A stretch of DNA of 5,145 bases. It comes from Lentisphaeria bacterium UBA1829. Its GTDB lineage: Bacteria > Verrucomicrobiota > Lentisphaeria > Victivallales > UBA1829. The DNA lies in contig DDJH01000247.1 of NCBI GenBank assembly GCA_002338895.1, positions 19,035 to 24,179 on the forward strand. Reading direction: 5' to 3'. Under the pieces are notes generated by a model, which searched no databases, had not been told where the DNA came from, and saw nothing but the letters and a program-made list of their open reading frames with translations. Numbering within the stretch: position 1 is the stretch's first letter; every line of letters begins with the position of its first letter. Below are positions 1-5,145 of the stretch, one piece after another. The position numbers were made by a program, and so were the translations under genes.

Positions 1-42
1 CGGGGTGTGCGATTGATTTGTCGCGGAAAATACAGCTTGTTT
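1..42. other. Short non-coding end after the esterase gene
   Basis: These 42 bases follow the TAA stop of the esterase gene. I see no GC-rich hairpin followed by T residues on the minus strand and no start of another gene. Any terminator for the esterase transcript must lie beyond the window or be of a non-standard type. Confidence 0.5.
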
Positions 43-2163
43 TTATTTCTGCTTCTTCAGCAGGTAGGACGGCGTATCCGTCCGGAACGGCGAGGCCGGG
101 AACCCATCCAGGTTGTAGAGGTTCGGATTGCCCGGATAGTTTGCCCAGGCGTAACGGACCGCAACCGGATGTTTGACCTGATCCGACCAGACCAGCACGC
201 TGTTTCCTTCCACGCGGGCGTTGGCCCAGACAAATTTCCCGTCTTTTCCTGCGATGGCGAAGCTGCCCAGCTTCTTGCCCTTCACATAGAGGCCCTTGCC
301 GACATTGGTGAAGCCGATCCGGATCTTGTTCCCTTCGATCTTCATGGACTCGTACAGCGGTCCGGCGGTGACGCCCTTCCAGTTGTAGGCGATCCGTTCC
401 GCCTCCCGCGCCGCGCGGTAGCCGAGAGTCTGCTTGTCGGCCGGATGGATATCCGAATGATCGCCGATGTCGATGGCAACCGCCATTCCGGTATACGGAA
501 CATTCAGCGTGGCGGTCTGCACTTCGCGCAGCATGGCCCAGTTGCTCTCCGCCGGCGGACGGTTTTTCCAGAAGTCGTCCACAAGACGGATTTTCGGGTT
601 GTGACGCTCAAACGCCGCAAGCTGGACAAACACAAACGGCATCTTCGGATTGTGCCATTTGGCGCGCCAGTCCTTGATCAGAAGCGGATGGAGGATCATG
701 TAGTCCTGATAGGATCCGGCGTTCGATTCTCCCTGGTACCACAGAATGCCCTGAATCGGATAGACCGTCCACGGAGCGATCATCGCATTGTAGAGCGTCG
801 CGGGATACTGCGGGGAATTCAGCTTGTAGCTGGCGGTGACCGTCGGACGAGGACCGATCTTTTTCGGATCCACTTTGAATTCCACTTTGGTTTTCCAGGT
901 GCCGTCGAGGGAGCGGCGTTCGATCTGATCGTCGCCAAGCTGGATGTAGATCTGGTTGGCGGGAGAGGTGAAGCCGCCGTTGCTGAACGTGTCGATCACG
1001 CGGACCGCAAGCGTGTTGCGCCCCGCCTTGACCAGCGAGCCGGGGATGGTATAGACGCGAATCTTCTCCCAGTAATTCGGAACATCCGGACCGGTCGCTC
1101 CGACTTTGACCCCGTTGAAGAAGGTCTCATCACAGTCGTCCACCGCTCCCAGCGAAAGACGGAGATCCTTCCCCGCCCACTTCGCGGGAACATCAATATC
1201 CCGACGGAACCACACCACGCCGTCCATATTCGGATCAATCACGCCGGGAACCTTGATATTCTCCCACGATGAAACGTCAAACGACGGATCTTTCCACTTC
1301 TCGGCCGCTTTTGTTTCAGCCGCATAGGTCGAATGGAATTTCTTATACCACGCATAGAATGCGGCATCCGCCTTCTTCTGGATGCGCTGGAATTCCTGCT
1401 CCAGTTTGTTGACCGCCTGCGGATCTTCGGCTACTTTGATCTGTCCCAGTTCCGCCTTCCGGTCCGCGGATGCAAAGCCGTTTTTGCTGATCCAGGCCTC
1501 GATCCGGGTGCCGCCCCAGCTGGAGTGAATCAGCCCGATCGGAATCTTGAGATCCCGGTAAAGCTGACGGCCGAAGTAAAATCCGAATGCGCTGAAATCC
1601 TTCACTGTTTCCGGGGAGCACACTTCCCAGCCCGATCCGGTGATCGCGGTGCGTTCCACGCCCGGGGAGACCACGCATTTCGTCTTGTACAGACGAATCT
1701 TCGGATAGATCGCGCGTTTGGCCTCTTCCTTTCCGTTTTTGCTGCTCCAGAACGGGCTGTTGCTCCAGACCGGCATGCTCATGTTGGACTGACCCGAGCA
1801 GAGCCACACTTCCCCGATCAGAACATCGCTGAAGGTGATGCTCTTCGATCCTTCCGCTCCGGTCACGGTCACGGTATAAGGTCCGCCCGCCTCCCGTGCG
1901 GAAAGAACGGCTTTCCAGACTCCGTCTTTATCCGCCGTGGCGCAGACCGTCTCTCCGTCGATGGTCACATTGACGCTTTTCCCGCTTTCCGCAGTCCCGA
2001 CAATCTGAATCGGCTGGTTGCGCTGGAGAACCATGTGGTCCCCGTAGATGTTGTTTACGGTGAATTTTTCCGCGTTTCCTTTCTGGCAGGTTTGGAACAT
2101 GGCGCAGGCGCCCAGCACAAACGCTGTCGAAACGGAGAGCGCGATGTACAAAAGTTTTTTCAT
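43..2163 (-). CDS. Sialate O-acetylesterase-like SGNH hydrolase, predicted lipoprotein
   Basis: This 706-residue protein probably removes acetyl esters from sialic acid or other O-acetylated sugars outside the cytoplasm. Residues 1-20 form a lipoprotein signal: two Lys, a hydrophobic stretch, then lipobox LGAC with Cys20 as the predicted lipidated residue. The SGNH blocks are clear: GQSNM at 124-128 (nucleophile Ser126), SSWGGT at 214-219, WYQGESN at 475-481, and DIHP at 571-574 (Asp571 and His573 as likely acid/base pair). Residues about 290-415 look like a glycoside hydrolase family 2-type jelly roll (WFRRDIDVP, then LGAVDDCDETFFNG) inserted between SGNH blocks, as is common in this family. 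A helical, charged linker (about 232-290) precedes it. The reading frame stays open to 2619, but the true start is the ATG at 2163: it has a well-spaced SD, begins the signal peptide, and avoids overlapping yjbQ. The exact substrate cannot be read from sequence; acetylated xylan or another glycan is possible. Confidence 0.93.
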   Translation of the reverse strand: MKKLLYIALSVSTAFVLGACAMFQTCQKGNAEKFTVNNIYGDHMVLQRNQPIQIVGTAESGKSVNVTIDGETVCATADKDGVWKAVLSAREAGGPYTVTVTGAEGSKSITFSDVLIGEVWLCSGQSNMSMPVWSNSPFWSSKNGKEEAKRAIYPKIRLYKTKCVVSPGVERTAITGSGWEVCSPETVKDFSAFGFYFGRQLYRDLKIPIGLIHSSWGGTRIEAWISKNGFASADRKAELGQIKVAEDPQAVNKLEQEFQRIQKKADAAFYAWYKKFHSTYAAETKAAEKWKDPSFDVSSWENIKVPGVIDPNMDGVVWFRRDIDVPAKWAGKDLRLSLGAVDDCDETFFNGVKVGATGPDVPNYWEKIRVYTIPGSLVKAGRNTLAVRVIDTFSNGGFTSPANQIYIQLGDDQIERRSLDGTWKTKVEFKVDPKKIGPRPTVTASYKLNSPQYPATLYNAMIAPWTVYPIQGILWYQGESNAGSYQDYMILHPLLIKDWRAKWHNPKMPFVFVQLAAFERHNPKIRLVDDFWKNRPPAESNWAMLREVQTATLNVPYTGMAVAIDIGDHSDIHPADKQTLGYRAAREAERIAYNWKGVTAGPLYESMKIEGNKIRIGFTNVGKGLYVKGKKLGSFAIAGKDGKFVWANARVEGNSVLVWSDQVKHPVAVRYAWANYPGNPNLYNLDGFPASPFRTDTPSYLLKKQK

Positions 2164-2169
2164 ACAGAA

Positions 2170-2175
2170 CCTCTC
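2170..2175 (-). promoter_or_regulatory. Ribosome binding site of the esterase gene
   Basis: GAGAGG lies 6 bases before the ATG at 2163. It is the end of a purine run made of six A followed by repeated AG. It settles the start choice, because the longer open frame upstream has no comparable site. Confidence 0.75.
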
Positions 2176-2203
2176 TCTCTTTTTTATGTGTGGTTGACAG
2201 GTA

Positions 2204-2231
2204 AAAATATCGGTTTTTTTGTTGATTTCAA
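2204..2231 (-). promoter_or_regulatory. Candidate sigma-70 type promoter for the esterase gene
   Basis: Read on the minus strand, TTGAAA (2226-2231, five of six matches to the -35 consensus) is followed after 16 bases by TATTTT (2204-2209, four of six matches to the -10 consensus). The spacer is A-rich. Transcription would begin near 2197, giving a leader of about 35 bases that contains the SD. This fits the esterase gene being expressed separately from the operon upstream. The region is AT-rich, so a chance match is possible, and promoter consensus in this lineage may differ. Confidence 0.45.
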
Positions 2232-2262
2232 GAGGCGTTCCGGTTTTTCTCCGTAAATTTAT

Positions 2263-2299
2263 GGAAAATCCGTTGAATTTTCCGGCTCGTTGCGGAAAA
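2263..2299. repeat. Overlapping inverted repeats between yjbQ and the esterase gene
   Basis: Three segments are involved: GGAAAAT at 2263-2269, ATTTTCCG at 2277-2284, and CGGAAAA at 2293-2299 (plus-strand reading). The middle segment is perfectly complementary over 7 bases to either neighbour, with loops of 7 and 8 bases, so only one hairpin can form at a time. The structure starts 5 bases after the yjbQ stop and lies upstream of the candidate esterase promoter. It may stabilise or end the upstream transcript, but neither hairpin is GC-rich and neither is followed by a clean T run, so a standard intrinsic terminator is not shown. Confidence 0.5.
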
Positions 2300-2303
2300 A
2301 GGT

Positions 2304-2717
2304 TCAGGATTCCGAGGCGGATTGGAACAGCAGCTGAAGTTTCCGGGTCCGGGGACCGTCGTATTCGCAGAAGTAGACCCCCTGCCAGCGGCCGAGGTGG
2401 AGCGAACCGTTGACGATCGGAAGAACCACGGAAAAGCCGGTCAGAACCGCTTTCAGATGCGCGTCGCTGTTGCCTTCGCAGTGACGGTAGAACGCTTCGG
2501 TGTGCGGAATGAGTTTTTCCAGTTTTGCCAGCAGATCGTGGCGCACATCCGGATCCGCGTTCTCGTTGATCGTTACGCCCGCTGTCGTGTGCGGACAGAA
2601 AACATGACAGAGTCCGCACTTCAGATCCCGGGGGATCCGGGCGTTGATCCAGCTGGTGATGTCGATCATTTCACAGGGCTTTTGAGTCTGAAGCAGAAGT
2701 TCCGCCATTGTGTTCAT
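2304..2717 (-). CDS. yjbQ: YjbQ/UPF0047 family protein
   Basis: This 137-residue protein belongs to the YjbQ (UPF0047, TIGR00149) family of small cytoplasmic proteins. Family members have been reported to show weak thiamine-phosphate synthase activity, but the main cellular role is uncertain. Conserved features are HTTAGVTINENADPD at 43-57, the histidine-rich motif HCEGNSDAHLKA at 79-90, and LGRWQGVYFCEYDGPR at 108-123, which corresponds to the family signature usually written G-T-W-Q; here Arg110 replaces Thr. Length is typical and the gene looks intact. It is the last gene of the tight block: its ATG overlaps the tlyA TGA by 4 bases (ATGA). A second ATG at 2708 (Met4) is a serious alternative, because the SD GGAAAGG directly abuts the first ATG but lies 9 bases from the second. 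The choice changes only three N-terminal residues. The family assignment is firm; the biochemical role is not. Confidence 0.93.
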   Translation of the reverse strand: MNTMAELLLQTQKPCEMIDITSWINARIPRDLKCGLCHVFCPHTTAGVTINENADPDVRHDLLAKLEKLIPHTEAFYRHCEGNSDAHLKAVLTGFSVVLPIVNGSLHLGRWQGVYFCEYDGPRTRKLQLLFQSASES

Positions 2718-3451
2718 CCTTTCCGGAATACGGCGATGTATTCCTGATTTCCCTTCGGACCCTTGATGGCCGAAGGCGTTGTTTCGAGAAAAATCCAGCC
2801 GAGACGACTCTCCGCAAAACGACGGACCTTTTCCACGCAGGCCTCCCGCACCGCCGGATCGGTGACCACTCCGCCGGGAGGGACATCCTGACGATCCGCC
2901 TCAAACTGCGGTTTCACGAGAATCAGAGCGCAGCCGCCCCGTTTCAGGACCGTGTCGATCGCCGGAAGAATCTTCGTCGCCGAAATAAAGGAGACGTCCA
3001 TCACCGCCAGATCCACCTCTTCCGGAATCAGCGACCGGTCCAGTGTCCGCGCGTTGACCCCCTCCAGGCAGACCACGCGCGGATCGTTTCTCAGTTTCGC
3101 ATGCAGCAGACCCCGTCCCACATCCACCGCATACACCCGTTTCGCTCCGCCGCGCAGCAGAACATCCGTGAATCCTCCGGTCGACGCTCCCACATCCACC
3201 GCTGTCTGCCCGCTCAAATCCGGCAGAATCCGCTCCAGAACCGGCTGGAGTTTCCGGGCTCCCCGGCTCGCAAAACTCTCTTCCGTATCCACCAGAAGCG
3301 CCGATTCAAACTCGACCAGTTCCGAGGCTTTCCGCACCGGCATATCCGGATTGTGCCGGATCCGTCCTTCCAGAATCATCCGCAGTGCCTCGTCCCGGTC
3401 CGTGCAGAATCCGTGGGCGATCAGCCACTCGTCGACCCGCATCTTTTTCAT
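2714..3451 (-). CDS. tlyA: TlyA family rRNA (cytidine-2'-O)-methyltransferase
   Basis: This 245-residue protein is predicted to transfer a methyl group from SAM to the 2'-OH of cytidines in ribosomal RNA; characterised TlyA proteins modify 23S rRNA and, in some species, 16S rRNA. Residues about 4-60 match an S4 RNA-binding domain (RVDEWLIAHGFCTDRDEALRMILEG region). An FtsJ/RrmJ-type Rossmann methyltransferase domain follows, with SAM motif DVGASTGGFTD at 86-96 and an acidic strand-end residue at Asp110. The expected K-D-K-E tetrad is present at Lys67, Asp152 (MDVSFIS), Lys180 (LVKPQFE) and Glu237 (GNQEY), nearly the same numbering as in mycobacterial TlyA. GPKGN at 231-235 is also typical. 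The start ATG overlaps the mtnA stop by 4 bases. No good SD sits before it: AGGGAG is about 13 bases away, and the adjacent CCACCTT resembles an anti-SD. Translation therefore probably depends on ribosomes finishing mtnA. Some family members are annotated as haemolysins, but the intact catalytic tetrad favours the methyltransferase role. Confidence 0.95.
   Translation of the reverse strand: MKKMRVDEWLIAHGFCTDRDEALRMILEGRIRHNPDMPVRKASELVEFESALLVDTEESFASRGARKLQPVLERILPDLSGQTAVDVGASTGGFTDVLLRGGAKRVYAVDVGRGLLHAKLRNDPRVVCLEGVNARTLDRSLIPEEVDLAVMDVSFISATKILPAIDTVLKRGGCALILVKPQFEADRQDVPPGGVVTDPAVREACVEKVRRFAESRLGWIFLETTPSAIKGPKGNQEYIAVFRKG
2718..2724 (-). promoter_or_regulatory. Ribosome binding site near the yjbQ start
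   Basis: GGAAAGG lies inside the last codons of tlyA. It touches the first yjbQ ATG (2717), which is too close for normal use, and is 9 bases from the second ATG (2708), which is acceptable. It therefore either serves the second start or assists coupled re-initiation at the first. Confidence 0.5.
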
Positions 3452-4512
3452 AAGGTGGAAAAGACTCCCTTTTCGGTGATGTAGCCGGTGATCAGAGAGG
3501 CCGGCGTGACGTCGAACGCCGGATTGTAGACCCGGATCTTCTGCGGCGAGATCCGTTTCCCGTTGATCGTCGTGATTTCCGATTCCCGGCGCTGTTCGAT
3601 CGGAATCGAGGCTCCGTCCGGCGTCGCCCGGTCGATCGTCGAGCTCGGAATGGCAACGTAAAACGGAATCCGGTGGTAGCGTGCCGCGATCGCCAGCTGA
3701 TAGGTGCCGATTTTGTTGGCCGCATCGCCGTTGGCCGCAACCCGGTCGGCTCCGACAATCACAAGATCAACCCGTCCTTCCCGCATCACCTGCGCCGCCA
3801 TGGAATCGCAGATCGTGGTGACGTCGATCCCGCTGTATGAAAGCTCCCATGCGGTCAGCCGGGCTCCCTGAAGCAGCGGACGTGTCTCATCCGAAAACAC
3901 ATGAACCGTCAGTCCCGCCTCCTGTGCCGCGTAGACGGGGGCCAGTGCGGTTCCGCATCCGCCCGTCGCCAGCGCTCCCGCGTTGCAGTGGGTCAGAATG
4001 CCCATCCCGTCCCGGATCAGGCTCAGTCCATTCCGGCCGATTGCCCGGCACATGGCGATGTCCTCGTCAAGGATGGTCAGCGCCTCGTTCAGAAGGAGGG
4101 TCATCAGAGAGGAGACATCCTCTTCTGCCGCCTCGTCGAGCCGTCTGCAGCAGCGGCGGAGCGCCCAGGCCAGATTGACCGCTGTCGGTCGTGACGACTC
4201 CAGATAATCGGCGGTTTTCTTCAGCTTTGCCAGGAAAGCGTTTCTCTCCTTCTCCTCGAATCTCTGTGCGCATGCGGCCAGACCGAGCGCGGCGGCGCAT
4301 CCGATGGCCGGAGCTCCGCGTACGGCGAGACGCTGAATCGCATCATACACCTCTTCCGGTGTCGACAGCGTGATCCGGGTCAGTTCGCCGGGAAGACACG
4401 TCTGATCGATGATATCCACTTCGCCCGGGATTTGCGCATTCAGCGCCGGATCCGGTTTCAGAAAGATTCTTCCGTCCGCGGATTTCCATTGAACGGTGTT
4501 CGGACGCATCAT
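3448..4512 (-). CDS. mtnA: S-methyl-5-thioribose-1-phosphate isomerase
   Basis: This 354-residue enzyme converts 5-methylthioribose-1-phosphate to 5-methylthioribulose-1-phosphate, a cytoplasmic step in methionine salvage from methylthioadenosine. It belongs to the aIF2B/eIF2B-alpha-like isomerase family. Motifs in order are RGAPAIG (65-71), THCNAG (174-179, catalytic Cys176), DETRPLLQGARLTAWEL (208-224), GADRVAANGDAANKIGT (254-270, catalytic Asp256) and NPAFDVTP (330-337). The Cys-Asp spacing of 80 residues equals that of the Bacillus subtilis enzyme (Cys160/Asp240). Together these separate it from eIF2B subunits and ribose-1,5-bisphosphate isomerase. Length is normal and the gene is intact. 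The ATG at 4512 directly abuts the stop of the upstream gene, and the SD GAGGAGG is 5 bases away; a second ATG follows at once (4509). No other salvage gene (mtnK, mtnB, mtnC, mtnD or a nucleosidase) is visible here, so its partners must be elsewhere or the product may enter a different methylthioadenosine shunt. Confidence 0.96.
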   Translation of the reverse strand: MMRPNTVQWKSADGRIFLKPDPALNAQIPGEVDIIDQTCLPGELTRITLSTPEEVYDAIQRLAVRGAPAIGCAAALGLAACAQRFEEKERNAFLAKLKKTADYLESSRPTAVNLAWALRRCCRRLDEAAEEDVSSLMTLLLNEALTILDEDIAMCRAIGRNGLSLIRDGMGILTHCNAGALATGGCGTALAPVYAAQEAGLTVHVFSDETRPLLQGARLTAWELSYSGIDVTTICDSMAAQVMREGRVDLVIVGADRVAANGDAANKIGTYQLAIAARYHRIPFYVAIPSSTIDRATPDGASIPIEQRRESEITTINGKRISPQKIRVYNPAFDVTPASLITGYITEKGVFSTL

Positions 4513-5145
4513 TCAATCCTCCTCGCTGTTTCGCGGAGTGTTGAACACATCCTCCGTCTTGATTTTGCCCTCTTCGAGGACGGGGAGTTCTTTGAGCTCC
4601 TCATAATCGATGTCTTTTCTTGCCATGCGGCCTCCGTTGATGGTGACCCGGGCGTTCTTCGCATCCCGCACCAGGAACGGTGTTGTGGAGGTCCGCATAT
4701 AGACGGTCCGGTTTTCGAGAACCCCGTTGTGGTCGTACACATAGTGCGCATAGACCTTCGGGGTGACCGCCACCATGATGTGGATCCGTGCCAGGGCGTC
4801 GATTTCCACCTGCGGCTGAAGGTTCGGACCAATGTCAAATCCGATGCGGCGGACCGCGTAGACATGCCGTTTGTCGTCGATCATCAGATAATAGTAGATA
4901 TTTCGTCCGTCGGAGAATCGGAGAAGTTTGTAGGTCCGGCTTTCGATCTTCTGATCCTTCTTTTTCCCCGTGTAGTCGGGGAGTCCGAATTCCCGGCTCC
5001 AGAAAACGTGTCCTTTCCGGATCCGGAAGGTCGACTCGTTGGATTCGTAGGCCGACTTCAGCTGCGGATGGCGGACCAGGGCCCGGACGGTGTAAAGCCC
5101 CTCTTGTTGAAGCGTGTAGTACGAGGCCAGATTGAACGTGAAGGG
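4513..5145 (-). CDS. Unrecognised protein, C-terminal 210 residues (partial)
   Basis: The frame is open from the right edge of the window to the TGA at 4513, so the start lies outside. An internal ATG at 4884 could be mistaken for the start, but the 87 codons before it are open and protein-like (GLYTVRALVRHP, then FRIRKGHVFWSREFG). I do not recognise a named family. The visible part is rich in alternating hydrophobic and aromatic residues typical of beta strands: visible residues 17-25, 40-50, 71-77, 83-89, 95-100 and 120-138. NGGRM at 170-174 is followed by a strongly acidic, probably flexible tail (about 178-210, ending NSEED). A beta-sandwich, possibly secreted or envelope protein is my inference; no signal peptide can be checked because the N-terminus is missing. 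Base composition matches the neighbours and there is no frameshift. It abuts mtnA without a gap, so it is probably co-transcribed with it. Confidence 0.85.
   Translation of the reverse strand, partial: PFTFNLASYYTLQQEGLYTVRALVRHPQLKSAYESNESTFRIRKGHVFWSREFGLPDYTGKKKDQKIESRTYKLLRFSDGRNIYYYLMIDDKRHVYAVRRIGFDIGPNLQPQVEIDALARIHIMVAVTPKVYAHYVYDHNGVLENRTVYMRTSTTPFLVRDAKNARVTINGGRMARKDIDYEELKELPVLEEGKIKTEDVFNTPRNSEED
4518..4524 (-). promoter_or_regulatory. Ribosome binding site of mtnA
   Basis: GAGGAGG lies within the last codons of the upstream gene (encoding its Glu-Glu end), 5 bases before the ATG at 4512 and 8 before the ATG at 4509. It is the strongest SD in the window. It suggests that mtnA can recruit ribosomes itself, unlike tlyA. 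Confidence 0.8.

Noticed and set aside
46..62. Inverted repeat CTGCT/AGCAG near the end of the esterase gene as a terminator
   Set aside because: The stem is only 5 base pairs, lies within the last codons, and on the minus strand is followed by A residues, not T.
7..2256. Long plus-strand open frames (7-1272 and 1333-2256) opposite the esterase gene
   Set aside because: They read the exact complement of the esterase codons in register, and stay open because the gene rarely uses TTA, CTA and TCA codons. Their products show no recognisable domain and are rich in Arg and His, as expected of antisense frames.
2164..2619. N-terminal extension of the esterase frame to an ATG at 2619
   Set aside because: The extra 152 residues are low-quality, Arg- and Ser-rich sequence overlapping yjbQ in another frame. 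The ATG at 2163 has an SD and starts a textbook lipoprotein signal.
2708..3484. Plus-strand open frames opposite tlyA and yjbQ
   Set aside because: They are in-register complements of strongly conserved genes, with no own SD or domain.
4509..4865. Minus-strand open frame of 118 codons overlapping the unknown gene in another frame
   Set aside because: It is Arg-, Ser- and Thr-rich with no protein-like pattern, while the overlapping frame that ends at 4513 is open to the window edge and abuts the mtnA SD properly.
4513..4884. Treating the ATG at 4884 as the true start of a complete 123-residue protein
   Set aside because: The frame stays open for 87 more codons to the window edge with continuous beta-strand-like sequence, so the ATG is internal.

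Overview
All convincing genes in this window lie on the minus strand. Reading along that strand, from the right edge to the left, they are: an unrecognised gene that runs off the right edge, mtnA (methylthioribose-1-phosphate isomerase), a tlyA-type rRNA 2'-O-methyltransferase gene, a YjbQ/UPF0047 family gene, and, after a 140-base gap, a large sialate O-acetylesterase-like lipoprotein gene. Only the first gene is incomplete. There are no RNA genes, insertion sequences, CRISPR arrays or phage genes.

The four right-hand genes form a very tight block. The unknown gene stops directly against the mtnA start, and mtnA/tlyA and tlyA/yjbQ each share a 4-base ATGA stop/start overlap. This indicates one transcript with coupled translation. 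Strong Shine-Dalgarno (SD) sequences are visible before mtnA and near the yjbQ start, but none is well placed before tlyA. The esterase gene has its own likely promoter and SD in the 140-base gap, so it is probably a separate unit. That gap also holds three short segments that can form two mutually exclusive hairpins.

The genes do not make one obvious pathway. MtnA belongs to methionine salvage from methylthioadenosine, TlyA uses SAM to methylate ribosomal RNA, and YjbQ is a small conserved protein with a reported weak thiamine-phosphate synthase activity. The esterase would act outside the cytoplasm on O-acetylated sugars, consistent with a bacterium that feeds on host or plant glycans.

The moderately high GC content, Gram-negative style lipoprotein signal, and esterase with an inserted jelly-roll domain suggest a PVC-group bacterium, perhaps Lentisphaerota (Victivallis-like). 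This is inference from gene style, not a sequence match. I found no convincing new biological system. The points most worth a second look are the unrecognised partial gene, the alternative hairpins before the esterase gene, and the unusual mtnA-tlyA-yjbQ grouping.
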